Origin: CAZSMK01 sp964608095
Lineage (GTDB): Bacteria; Sumerlaeota; Sumerlaeia; MWCT01; JAGHBZ01
Assembly: GCA_964608095.1 (NCBI GenBank)
Contig: CAZSMK010000105.1
Span: 1-22,131, forward strand
Direction of reading: 5' to 3'
Length of the DNA stretch: 22,131 bases
The notes under the pieces were generated by a model that had not been told where the DNA came from, made no database searches, and saw only the letters and a list, made by a program, of their open reading frames with translations. Of this stretch, positions 15,901-22,131 are shown in pieces. Each line of letters starts with the position of its first letter. Position 1 is the first letter of the stretch. The translations under genes and the position numbers were made by a program.

Positions 15901-18396
15901 ACAGCGATACAAAACTCCTGGGTCAATGTACGTTTTGAGCGAAAGATCGATTGGGGCGCGGTAGTACGGGTATCCCTGATTGTGTTTGTCGTTGCGGGCA
16001 TAATCGTTGGCTTTCTTGTGCACGTAAACCGCAGGCTCGGTCGAGAAGTGACAGAGCGAAAACGTGCCCAGCATGAATTACGAATCGCCCGTGATCAGGC
16101 GGAATCCGCAAACCGCGCAAAGAGTGCGTTCCTCGCTACCATGAGCCATGAAATCCGTACACCCATGAACGCTATCATCAATATGGCGGCGCTCACCATG
16201 GAAAGCGATCTCGATAGTAAACAACGCCAATACCTCAACGTTATAAACTCTTCTTCACGCAGTCTACTCGGCTTGATAAACGACATCCTGGATTTCTCGA
16301 AGATCGAGGCGGGCAAAATGGACATCGAGTCAGCGCCTTTCAGAATTCGCGAGATGCTCGAGGAAGTCACTATGACCTTTCGCGACCGCGTGATTGAAAA
16401 ACACGTGGAATTGATAGTCTTTGTCGCTCTCGATGTCCCCTATATGGTAGTCGGCGATCAACTACGGCTGCGACAGATTTTGGTGAATCTTATCGGCAAT
16501 GCCTTTAAGTTCACCGAACAGGGTGAGATCGTGCTTTATGTGTCACTTACCGAGCCCGGCGACATCGACTTCACGCTCAACGACAACCAGGTAGCCATAC
16601 AATTTTCCGTGAAGGATACAGGAATCGGCATACCAGAGGAAAAACAGGAATTGCTCTTCGAAGCATTTACACAGGTGGATGATTCCACATCACGCAAATA
16701 CGGCGGCACCGGACTGGGTCTTGCCATTTGCCAGAGGCTCGTAAGGTTGATGGGTGGTTCCGGGCTGACCCTCGAGAGCGAATACGGCAAGGGAAGTGAA
16801 TTCTCGTTTGTTATACCCCTCGAGGTCTCGGAGAAAGACAATAAACCCCTTATGGTGATTCCACCGGGTGTGAGTGATTTGCGTATTCTCGCAGTTGAAG
16901 ATAACGCGACAAGCAGGGAATTACTCGAGACGCTCCTCGATACCTTCGGTATAGCGCATACGGGGGTTGCAACTGCTGACGAAGCACTGAAACTGTTACA
17001 CACTCATAACGGCTTTGATGGAGGAGCGGTGTCGGCGCCATTCAACGTGGTCCTAATGGATTGGCAGATGCCCGGGATGGACGGCTTGACTGCGACACAA
17101 AAAATCCGTAGCGATTCGGCAACACGGGATTTACCCATTATTTTGATAAGCGCTTATGCCGGTGAGCAGGAAATTCTACGCGGCGAAAAAATCGGGGTGA
17201 ATACTTTTCTCCACAAACCCATCACCCCTTCATCGCTTTACGACTCCATTCTCGAAGTTACTCAATTACAAGATGTTCATGCAAGACGCAAAAAGACGAT
17301 AATAGCCGATAAAGAAGATTTCAGGGGTGTCAAAATTTTGCTGGCAGAGGATAACGAGGCAAACAGGTTTGTGGCACAGGAAATATTGAGGCGAGCGGGT
17401 TTTGTTCTCGATTTCGCGGAGAATGGGCGCGAGGCTTTAGACAAGGCACGAAGCAAACAGTACGACGCAATTCTGATGGATGTGCAAATGCCTGAAATGG
17501 ATGGCCTGGAAGCAACACGTGAGCTCCGTAAATTCGAAAACACTACCGAAAAACATCGCCATGTCCCCGTGATTGCTATGACGGCAAACGTCCTGAAAGG
17601 TGACGATGAAAAATGTTTTGCAGCGGGTATGGATGACTATGTCGGAAAACCTATCGACCGAACTGCATTGTTTCGTACTCTTCGCAAATGGATACCGAAG
17701 GAAGTTCGTCAAGCAGCAGTTGAACGTTACAGTGAACGCCCAGAGGAGGCGTTTGAATACGAATCCCGCGGCGAAGGCGCTGTAGGATTTTCATTGCCAG
17801 AGATTACGGGCGTGGATGTTTCTCGAGGTGTTAAGCGCCTGGGACTTCCACCGGAAGTCTTCTTAAAAATGCTTTTGCGATTTGCCGAAGGACAACGAGA
17901 AACGCTTGATAATCTTCAGGAGGCGGTCGAGGGAAATGATTTTGATGAGGCACGTCTTCATGCACACTCTCTCGCTGGTGCAGCCGGTAATGTCGGCGCC
18001 GTGGCTTTGCATGGACTTTGCAAAAATCTCGAACATGCTGCCAAAATCAAGGATACTACTATAAAAGATTTATTTGTCGAGCTCCAGCGTGAAGCCACGA
18101 AAGTATTCACCTCCATAGAAAACGCCCTTGGCGAACAAAAAGAACACGAAACATCCAAAATCAGCGACGAGGATATTGACGAGGATGCCCTTGCTCGATT
18201 GTTTCACGACCTTGAAAAACCATTACAGGCTCTGGACTTTGCTGCTATTTCAACCGTAATGGAAAGAATTAAAGAGACAGGGATCCCGGTGCGGATTCAA
18301 TCCGATTTCAATGACCTCGAAAGAATGATCGAAAAGTACGACTACGAAAGTGCGGTGCAGCGTCTCGAACTAATTCAACAAAACCTCGGGAGGTAA
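13000..18396 (+). CDS. Giant hybrid histidine kinase with four tandem solute-binding domains
   Basis: A 1798-residue BvgS/EvgS-type sensor. It begins at GTG, the only in-frame start before the signal peptide (cleavage likely after LWA, residue 27); GAGGT lies very close upstream. Four periplasmic SBP_bac_3 (Venus-flytrap) domains follow at about 41-258, 268-487, 516-736 and 757-976. A single TM segment (987-1009) and a short coiled coil with no visible PAS domain come next. HisKA has His1050 (SHEIRTPMNA). The ATPase has an N-box (Asn1163/Asn1167), DTGIGIP and GGTGLGLA. Receiver 1 has acidic Glu1300/Asp1301, Asp1354 and Lys1406; receiver 2 has Asp1451, Asp1494 and Lys1550. An HPt has His1656 (AHSLAGAAGNVGA), then an acidic helical tail. 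All phosphorelay residues are present. The ligand is unknown; amino acids or organic acids are usual for this fold. It sits four bases before the second kinase gene. Confidence 0.93.
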   Translation: MNTISNRKNALPLIVCIILGLVSELWATDIVTSDTLSDISHVTIVYNRDNPPLKYLDEDGEAAGILMDLWRLCAEKTGLEVSFKDASWADTLELVRNGEADIHAGIFYTEERDVFFDYALPILELRYYVFVHKTILGSRRLEDLMAFRIGVPEGFTHEFVQEAVPEATLAVYPDYPTLYVAAERGDIKVFVSPDLNLQYHLTLHGLSNNYRYNPAAPVYRRAYHGAVREGNSALLQKINTGLGLITSEERAEIERKWLGTALVRPDEETLMIAIDSFYQPLTFLDFEGKPSGLIVDLWHLWAEEIGNKVAFLPVDTGAEMAALRSGEADIAACAKESEPDETGFIETLPYYTISSALFVPVDTGTMHAKEEFAGKKIGLVRGEVPKEAVLELLPGSMLVEFETMDDMIQAMLTGETDAFLHEVTTARVLLNNLKLNRKFEEVSDFMLKSPLSAYVKMEDNILAEKIDRGFESIPLPELARIERTWIADESLRFFEQKMASKPLELTQAERAWLRQHPVIKVAATKDWPPFEFVDRNGEYRGISADVLRKVAEKAGFEIEPQTAEWALLNAMLKNKELDLCPGLKESPERRKFLLFTQPFIHFPHTLITREGETDINDLEDLAGKRVPVEEDYFIHEYLETNYPEIELILVPGALQALMEVSAGTADAYVGNVAVASYLISENVITNLEMKGYVDIQEMELSIGVRNDYPELVNILKKGLASLTEKEKREIVEEYIELEPVEKFTLTDEEKEWLEQHKEIRLGVDPEWSPFEFFSAARVYQGISSDYVRLINERLDINMQPEKDLTWAEVILRAKTRKIDVLPCVAKTEERIEFLNFTKPYLSFPMVIVTREKAPFVNSVMDFDAGRVAVVRAHVTQELLERDYPDQTFQLVDTVESGLLAVSRDKADAFVGNLASISYTVDKLGITNLKVATVTPYHFELSFGIRKDWPELIPILDKVLASIPEERKTAIQNSWVNVRFERKIDWGAVVRVSLIVFVVAGIIVGFLVHVNRRLGREVTERKRAQHELRIARDQAESANRAKSAFLATMSHEIRTPMNAIINMAALTMESDLDSKQRQYLNVINSSSRSLLGLINDILDFSKIEAGKMDIESAPFRIREMLEEVTMTFRDRVIEKHVELIVFVALDVPYMVVGDQLRLRQILVNLIGNAFKFTEQGEIVLYVSLTEPGDIDFTLNDNQVAIQFSVKDTGIGIPEEKQELLFEAFTQVDDSTSRKYGGTGLGLAICQRLVRLMGGSGLTLESEYGKGSEFSFVIPLEVSEKDNKPLMVIPPGVSDLRILAVEDNATSRELLETLLDTFGIAHTGVATADEALKLLHTHNGFDGGAVSAPFNVVLMDWQMPGMDGLTATQKIRSDSATRDLPIILISAYAGEQEILRGEKIGVNTFLHKPITPSSLYDSILEVTQLQDVHARRKKTIIADKEDFRGVKILLAEDNEANRFVAQEILRRAGFVLDFAENGREALDKARSKQYDAILMDVQMPEMDGLEATRELRKFENTTEKHRHVPVIAMTANVLKGDDEKCFAAGMDDYVGKPIDRTALFRTLRKWIPKEVRQAAVERYSERPEEAFEYESRGEGAVGFSLPEITGVDVSRGVKRLGLPPEVFLKMLLRFAEGQRETLDNLQEAVEGNDFDEARLHAHSLAGAAGNVGAVALHGLCKNLEHAAKIKDTTIKDLFVELQREATKVFTSIENALGEQKEHETSKISDEDIDEDALARLFHDLEKPLQALDFAAISTVMERIKETGIPVRIQSDFNDLERMIEKYDYESAVQRLELIQQNLGR

Positions 18397-18400
18397 TAAA

Positions 18401-19435
18401 ATGGATGAAGAGGATACACAGCCACGCCTGCTCATTGTCGACGATACCAGTGCGAACATAGATGTCCTTGTGCAAGGACTCAGGGATGAATTCAAACTCA
18501 ACATTGCGTTGAACGGTGAAACTGCCTTGCGGAGCGCACGCGAAAATCCTCCCGACCTTATACTGCTCGATATTATGATGCCCGGGATGGACGGATACGA
18601 GGTCTGCCAGAAACTGAAAGAGAACGAGGCGACAAAGGATATCCCCGTAATTTTTGTAACTGCACTCGGCGAAGTTGAAGACGAAACCAAGGGGTTTGAA
18701 ACAGGCGCAGTGGATTACGTTCATAAACCCATCAGCATTCCAATCGTCAAGGCTCGGGTCAAGACGCATCTTGCCTTACGTCAGGCGCGTCAAACCCTCG
18801 AAAAACAGAATCAGGAACTTATCGAGGCGGCGCGTCTGCGCGAGGATGTCGAGCGGATGTCACGACACGATCTCAAGCAACCGCTTACCAGTATCATCGG
18901 TATGCCGCAACTCGTCAAACTCACCGGCAAGGTAAGTGACGAACAATCCGAAATGCTCGATAAAATTGTCAAAAGCGGCTACCGCATGCTCAACATGATT
19001 AATCTCTCCCTGGACCTGTACAAAATGGAGACAAAAACCTACCAGCTACAAGCGGAAAAATTCGATGCCCTCTCTGTCCTGCGCAAAGTCATCGAAGAAG
19101 CATCGAGCGCGGCATCAGCAAAGAAGGTCTCTTTTTCATTCATTGCTCAAGGCAAGGAACCTGCTCCAGAAGATACCTTCGAGATATTCGGCGAGGAGAT
19201 GCTTACCTATTCTATGTTCTCGAATATTATCAAAAATGCGGTCGAGGCTTCTCCCACCGGCGGGGAAGTGTCGATAGCACTGGACAGGAATGAGCGCGCG
19301 GTAATTTCAATACACAACACGGGCGCGATAGCTGAAGAAATCCGCGACCGCTTCTTCGATAAATACGTCTCCGCAGGAAAAAAAACGGGAACCGGGCTCG
19401 GCGCATATTCCGCACGCCTTATGGCTGAAACGTAG
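18401..19435 (+). CDS. Receiver-histidine kinase truncated by in-frame TAG
   Basis: A 344-residue cytoplasmic protein with no membrane segment. A receiver domain (about 8-125; Asp14/Asp15, phosphoacceptor Asp57 in LLDIMMPGMDG, Lys109) is joined by a coiled coil to a HisKA of the HDLK type (His156, SRHDLKQPL). A HATPase follows with N-box Asn279, HNTGAI in place of the usual DxGxG, and GTGLGAYSA (330-338). GGGAGG overlaps the end of the preceding gene, seven bases before the ATG, so the two genes are co-transcribed. The receiver is a natural target for the HPt of the upstream kinase. The frame stops at TAG (19433-19435) in the middle of the last helix-strand unit of the ATPase fold. The missing end is still readable in frame downstream (see 19436-19519). 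Function is probably impaired unless the stop is read through. Confidence 0.85.
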   Translation: MDEEDTQPRLLIVDDTSANIDVLVQGLRDEFKLNIALNGETALRSARENPPDLILLDIMMPGMDGYEVCQKLKENEATKDIPVIFVTALGEVEDETKGFETGAVDYVHKPISIPIVKARVKTHLALRQARQTLEKQNQELIEAARLREDVERMSRHDLKQPLTSIIGMPQLVKLTGKVSDEQSEMLDKIVKSGYRMLNMINLSLDLYKMETKTYQLQAEKFDALSVLRKVIEEASSAASAKKVSFSFIAQGKEPAPEDTFEIFGEEMLTYSMFSNIIKNAVEASPTGGEVSIALDRNERAVISIHNTGAIAEEIRDRFFDKYVSAGKKTGTGLGAYSARLMAET

Positions 19436-19519
19436 CACGGGAAGATCAGCATGAAAACATCCCCCGACGAAGGAACAACCATAAGTATCCATCTCCCACT
19501 TCCCTCAAGCAAAAAATAA
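19436..19519 (+). pseudogene. In-frame remnant of the kinase C-terminus after the TAG
   Basis: In the same frame as the preceding kinase, 27 codons read HGKISMKTSPDEGTTISIHL and then PLPSSKK before TAA at 19517-19519. This is the usual last two beta strands of a HATPase domain (HGGxI...S.EGTTxxIxLPL). The TAG probably replaces a Gln codon (CAG) in MAETQHGKI. Confidence 0.8.
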
Positions 19520-19690
19520 CCAGACCCTCTCATATAATTTCAGTACCTAAAAAAAAATCCGATAGCATTTTTATTGTGGAGTGTGCGTGAAAGGCTTACA
19601 CGAACCTTATGGGCTTGAGGCGTTCCAGTAAAAATGAATAAGTGCAAACTTTGAGGTTTGACCCCGGAAATTGACTTATCATTTCTTAAT
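19520..19690. other. Gene-free spacer after the phosphorelay
   Basis: No gene, RNA or terminator with a GC stem is seen. A 'aaaaatccgatagcattttt' stretch near 19555 contains the 'aaatccgata' flank that precedes the GCGCACG hairpins elsewhere, so it may be an eroded module. Confidence 0.4.
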
Positions 19691-19715
19691 ACCACTCGCA
19701 CTCGCTTTCGAGGAT
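19691..19715. repeat. 'actcgcactcg' simple repeat, island 2
   Basis: accactcgcactcgctttcg followed by aggat. Similar stretches occur at 5014-5035, 19788-19814 and 21885-21913, each a few direct copies of an 'actcg[ct]' word. Confidence 0.5.
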
Positions 19716-19754
19716 CGAATTTCCACCGTGGCTCATAAAATCTCCTCTGGTGGG

Positions 19755-19779
19755 ATAGGATAAGGGTCCCCGCTTGTCA
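19755..19779. repeat. Half REP-like unit
   Basis: ATAGGATAAGGGTCCCCGCTTGTC corresponds to the left hairpin of the 93-bp unit, with the foot changed to ATAG and one stem base altered. The right half is absent and is replaced by 'actcaaatcctactcg', the same junction as at 21878. Confidence 0.6.
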
Positions 19780-19787
19780 CTCAAATC

Positions 19788-19814
19788 CTACTCGTACACG
19801 TACACGTACTCGAA
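19788..19814. repeat. 'tacacgtactcg' simple repeat
   Basis: ctactcgtacacgtacacgt followed by actcgaa. It is a variant of the 'actcgcactcgtactcg' stretch at 21885-21913 and in the same relative place, between a half REP unit and the 74-bp block. Confidence 0.5.
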
Positions 19815-19815
19815 G

Positions 19816-19889
19816 ACGCGCCCTGGCTCATAAAATCCCCTCTTTGAGAGGGGTGGCTCCCGATGTTAATCGGGAGACGGGGTGTGTAT
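19816..19889. repeat. 74-bp two-hairpin repeat, copy C1
   Basis: Identical by eye to 21922-21995 over all 74 bases. It holds two perfect hairpins: CCCCTCT-TTG-AGAGGGG (19837-19853) and CTCCCGAT-GTTA-ATCGGGAG (19857-19876). Confidence 0.8.
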
Positions 19890-19897
19890 ATTTTGTG

Positions 19898-19966
19898 GGT
19901 CGAAGATTCGCCGTGGCGAATGGGGTGTGGATATTTTGCGCATCGAAGACGCGCCGTGGCGAAAAT
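19898..19966. repeat. Two tandem 'cgaag-cgccgtggcg' modules
   Basis: cgaagattcgccgtggcgaa (19901) and cgaagacgcgccgtggcgaa (19944) are direct repeats 43 bases apart, separated by 'tggggtgtggatattttgcg'. Each contains the small palindrome cgcc-gt-ggcg. The same module forms the right arm of the hairpin at 12565-12612. Confidence 0.65.
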
Positions 19967-19990
19967 AATTCTTTCAAAAAATCCGATACC

Positions 19991-20077
19991 GCGCACGTTT
20001 AGACGTGCGATAGCGATAGCGATAGCGATAGCGATTTTGATAGCGATTTGGATAGCGCGCACGCTTACGCGTGCGAT
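19991..20077. repeat. GCGCACG hairpin plus GATAGC hexamer array, copy 2
   Basis: CGCACGT-TTAG-ACGTGCG (7-bp stem) is followed by four exact gatagc units and then degenerate units (gattttgatagcgatttgga). The array ends in a second hairpin, CGCACGC-TTAC-GCGTGCG (20056-20073). This is the longest hexamer run in the window. Confidence 0.75.
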
Positions 20078-20137
20078 AGCGAGCATCAGGCTTTTCCATT
20101 GATCACAGGTAAGTCAGGGACTTCCAGCCACGATTAC

Positions 20138-20157
20138 AAAATGCAGACGCCTCTGCA
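20138..20157 (-). terminator. Possible Rho-independent terminator of the GT87 gene
   Basis: On the minus strand TGCAGA-GGCG-TCTGCA forms a perfect 6-bp stem with a four-base loop. It is followed by TTTTG and lies about 60 bases downstream of the stop codon. The stem is short and the T-run only four bases, so efficiency is uncertain. Confidence 0.45.
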
Positions 20158-20219
20158 CAGTCCACACTAAATTGTCGGAAAATCCCTCTAACCCCGCAGG
20201 TCTACCACAAACATAGTCT

Positions 20220-21578
20220 TCACCCTTGCCGGCTCGAATGCGCTATTTCTTCCGCGGCTCTGCCTTTTTTGAAGAAGAGTATCGCGCCGATCAAGAAAAA
20301 GGTGAGAACGCCAATAAGCTCGCGGGAAAAAAGAAATCGCACACACAACTCTCCCGCGGCTCTTCCCGCAATTGATATTGTACTGTTGGTTATGAACCGC
20401 ACAATGCTGACGTGTAAGAACATGAATACAAAAAGAATCGCCATTACGATAAGCCTGCCGATAGATGACGGATTGTCCTTATACCTGCCTCGATAATGCG
20501 AAAACAGGCATACAATCAAGGGCAGTGAAAAAATGACATAATGGTTCCACGATATGGAGAGCAGCGAGCTGCACACGGCGATGGTGCAGAATCCCTGGAG
20601 TCTTCTTCCGAAGTCATTCGCCGGTTGCAATAACATGAGTGAAAGGACGATCAGAATCGCAGCCTTCATAATCAACGCGAGAACCTTAACGCCCTCATAG
20701 AGATAGACATTGTCCACGGTTACGGTAGCCTGCACCGGTAACCACCACCGCATCAACACGCTTTCCAGCGATTGGTTCATCGGGAACACGGGTGTCCCCA
20801 GACCGAACGCTTGCAGTATCATTAAGTAATCCTTGAAAACCGATTTGCCGAAGAGAACGAATCCAAAAAGAAAGAGTACAATGACCGTGACAACGAACAC
20901 TCCGACCGCGCGATATTTTCGGTAACGAAGCCAGTAAAGACTCAGTAAGGCAGGGAAAAATTTCAGCCAGAACGCAATGCCGAGTGAGATTCCGGCGCGC
21001 GTAGGGGATTCTTCTTCAGCCCATTTCCAGGCAAAAAGGGTGAGCAGAAAAAGCCAGGGCGTAACCTGGCCGGTTTTTACCAGCCAATCAACCGGGTCTG
21101 TATACAGCAACGCAATACTGAAGATAACGAAAACCGTCATGCGGTCTTTTTCTGAAAACGTTATCCTTGCTATCGTTAACAGCGCAAACACAAACGCAAA
21201 ACAGTTCATTACGATTACGATCTTCTCGAGAGATTCATACGGGAATAAGGCGAACAGGGCAAAGAACGGGACCAACGATGGACTGTAAAAATATAATGGG
21301 ATAGGATTTTCTTCTGTTGAATAGCCTATTTGCTCCGAATAGAAGAGAAACCGGTCACCGGTTTTGAACGTGAACGAGGTCGGATGCTGGACAATCTTGA
21401 AATCATAAAAACTTTCCCACTCGCCCTGCAGGAACATCTTGCCTACAACATAGAGCGGTCCGAAATCGATTACCTCACCATCCCAATACACGAACAGAAA
21501 AAAAGCCGCATAGCAAAAAAAGACCAGAAGAAAAATTGCGAGTTCTTTTCGGCTTAACTTTGAATACGTAACCGGCAT
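20220..21578 (-). CDS. GT87 (DUF2029) family polytopic glycosyltransferase
   Basis: A 452-residue membrane protein with about 11 hydrophobic segments, typical of GT-C fold enzymes that use polyprenyl-phosphate sugars on the outer face of the inner membrane. The first loop carries DGEVIDFGPLY (Asp38 is the candidate catalytic or metal-site Asp). A GQVTPWLFLLTLFAWKWA block, then AGISLGIAFWLKFFPALL, matches the conserved GT87 pattern (GQ...aG...gla..lK..P.ll). No strong ribosome site precedes the ATG, and no better start is visible. The gene stands alone between two repeat islands with no partner genes, so the acceptor (cell-envelope glycan, lipid or protein) cannot be inferred. A general GT-C mannosyltransferase label is the safe alternative. 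Confidence 0.75.
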   Translation of the reverse strand: MPVTYSKLSRKELAIFLLVFFCYAAFFLFVYWDGEVIDFGPLYVVGKMFLQGEWESFYDFKIVQHPTSFTFKTGDRFLFYSEQIGYSTEENPIPLYFYSPSLVPFFALFALFPYESLEKIVIVMNCFAFVFALLTIARITFSEKDRMTVFVIFSIALLYTDPVDWLVKTGQVTPWLFLLTLFAWKWAEEESPTRAGISLGIAFWLKFFPALLSLYWLRYRKYRAVGVFVVTVIVLFLFGFVLFGKSVFKDYLMILQAFGLGTPVFPMNQSLESVLMRWWLPVQATVTVDNVYLYEGVKVLALIMKAAILIVLSLMLLQPANDFGRRLQGFCTIAVCSSLLSISWNHYVIFSLPLIVCLFSHYRGRYKDNPSSIGRLIVMAILFVFMFLHVSIVRFITNSTISIAGRAAGELCVRFLFSRELIGVLTFFLIGAILFFKKGRAAEEIAHSSRQG

Positions 21579-21713
21579 TATACTGTTTCAAAATTCCATT
21601 ATCGGAATAATCAACGCTATTCCAGTGCGGACGCCTTTTCAATAGTATTATGCGGATTTTCACAATATAAAGATTTTTTCTCACACGAATCTGACAGGAA
21701 CACAAGCGATACC
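21579..21713. other. Upstream region of the GT87 gene
   Basis: A short spacer between the GT87 start and repeat island 3. It is AT-rich near 21650-21680. No definite promoter pair or gene is recognised. Confidence 0.3.
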
Positions 21714-21745
21714 GCGCACGCTTAGACGTGCGATTGCGATACCGA
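21714..21745. repeat. GCGCACG hairpin, copy 3
   Basis: CGCACGC-TTAG-ACGTGCG (6 of 7 stem bases pair), then gattgcgataccgat, a degraded hexamer run. It is joined by 'ttaaagaa' to the next 93-bp unit, exactly as at 22074-22097. Confidence 0.65.
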
Positions 21746-21754
21746 TTTAAAGAA

Positions 21755-21847
21755 GTAGGATAAGCGTCCTCGCTTGTCCTCCTGCTATCATAACAATTTC
21801 CGATACTACTAACGATCTAAGGCTGACAACCGAGACGGATGTCCTAC
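21755..21847. repeat. REP/BIME-like 93-bp double hairpin, copy A3
   Basis: Same length and order as A1 and A2, differing at a few positions (ctgctatc for ctgatatc, aacgatc for aatgatc). GTAG is present at the left foot and, on the opposite strand, at the right foot. The right hairpin has one mismatch (gacaaccgagacggatgtc). Confidence 0.75.
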
Positions 21848-21853
21848 GATACT

Positions 21854-21878
21854 GTAGGGTAAGCGTCCTCGCTTGTCA
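21854..21878. repeat. Truncated REP-like unit A4
   Basis: GTAGGGTAAGCG-TCCT-CGCTTGTC begins six bases (gatact) after A3, the same spacing as A1 to A2. It breaks off after the first hairpin into 'actcaaatcctactcg'. Confidence 0.65.
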
Positions 21879-21884
21879 CTCAAA

Positions 21885-21913
21885 TCCTACTCGCACTCGT
21901 ACTCGCGTTCGAG
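21885..21913. repeat. 'actcgcactcgtactcg' simple repeat, island 3
   Basis: tcctactcgcactcgtactc followed by gcgttcgag: three or four direct copies of an 'actcg[ct]' word, placed between the truncated REP unit and the 74-bp block as in island 2. Confidence 0.5.
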
Positions 21914-21921
21914 AATCGTAA

Positions 21922-21995
21922 ACGCGCCCTGGCTCATAAAATCCCCTCTTTGAGAGGGGTGGCTCCCGATGTTAATCGGGAGACGGGGTGTGTAT
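21922..21995. repeat. 74-bp two-hairpin repeat, copy C2
   Basis: Exact copy of 19816-19889, about 2.1 kb apart in direct orientation, on the other side of the GT87 gene. Both hairpins are perfect. Confidence 0.8.
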
Positions 21996-22056
21996 TCCCT
22001 CTGGAGAAGGGGTGATTCGCCACGACAAACATAATTCTTTCAAAAATCCGATACCG

Positions 22057-22085
22057 CGCACGTTTAGACGTGCGATTGCGATAGC
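22057..22085. repeat. GCGCACG hairpin, copy 4
   Basis: CGCACGT-TTAG-ACGTGCG forms a perfect 7-bp stem, followed by gattgcgatagcg. It is preceded by 'aaaaatccgatacc' and followed by 'atttaaagaa' and the next REP unit. Confidence 0.7.
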
Positions 22086-22096
22086 GATTTAAAGAA

Positions 22097-22131
22097 GTAG
22101 GATAAGCGTCCTCGCTTGTCCTCCTGCTATC
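22097..22131. repeat. REP/BIME-like unit A5, cut by the window end
   Basis: GTAGGATAAGCG-TCCT-CGCTTGTCC followed by tcctgctatc. It matches the first 35 bases of A3 exactly and runs off the window. Confidence 0.7.

Noticed and set aside
19433..19435. TAG read as a sense codon (recoding) in this organism
   Set aside because: Four other genes in the window end with TAG at the expected C-terminus, so general TAG recoding is unlikely.
19555..19577. A-rich/T-rich stem as terminator after the phosphorelay
   Set aside because: Only an A-T stem of about six pairs with an eight-base loop and no GC core; it resembles an eroded repeat flank.
19781..20102. Frames on both strands across island 2
   Set aside because: They consist of translated hexamer repeats (IAIAIAIA) and hairpins.

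Overview
The window looks like chromosomal DNA from an uncultured Gram-negative, polysaccharide-degrading bacterium. The reasons are several secreted carbohydrate-active proteins with signal peptides, an Fe-S lactate-oxidation module, a very large hybrid sensor kinase, and gene-poor islands full of short hairpin repeats. I cannot name the phylum; the gene content would suit a PVC/FCB-type or candidate-phylum lineage, which is inference. No rRNA, tRNA, CRISPR array, phage gene or transposase gene was found.

Left part (1-12381): a carbohydrate-degradation locus. It holds a 5'-truncated GH105 unsaturated-uronyl hydrolase (+); a leftward pair of a clan GH-A-like secreted hydrolase followed by a BNR_4-type beta-propeller; a GH84-like beta-N-acetylhexosaminidase (+) behind a promoter overlapped by a perfect 21-bp palindrome; and a leftward set of an (alpha/alpha)-toroid lyase-like protein with a discoidin-like C-terminus, lutC, and a fused lutB-lutA. 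A plausible reading is that extracellular lyases and hydrolases cut an acidic, possibly deoxysugar- and hexosamine-containing polysaccharide. GH105 would then remove the unsaturated uronyl end, and lactate formed from the sugars (for example from rhamnose or fucose via lactaldehyde) would be oxidised by LutBA/LutC. No SusC/SusD pair is present in the window.

Right part (13000-19519): a two-gene phosphorelay. The first gene encodes a 1798-residue hybrid kinase with four tandem periplasmic solute-binding (Venus-flytrap) domains, one TM segment, HisKA, HATPase, two receivers and an HPt. The second, 4 bp downstream, encodes a receiver-histidine kinase that is cut short by an in-frame TAG 27 codons before its apparent natural end. 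Neither protein has a DNA-binding output domain.

After the phosphorelay comes an isolated GT87-type polytopic glycosyltransferase (20220-21578, -), between two repeat islands. Three islands (12565-12885, 19691-20077, 21714-22131) are built from the same modules. These are a 93-bp double hairpin with GTAG at each foot (a REP/BIME-like unit), a GCGCACG hairpin followed by tandem GATAGC hexamers, a 74-bp two-hairpin block present twice with no difference, a 'cgaagattcgccgtggcg' module, and an 'actcgcactcg'-type simple repeat.
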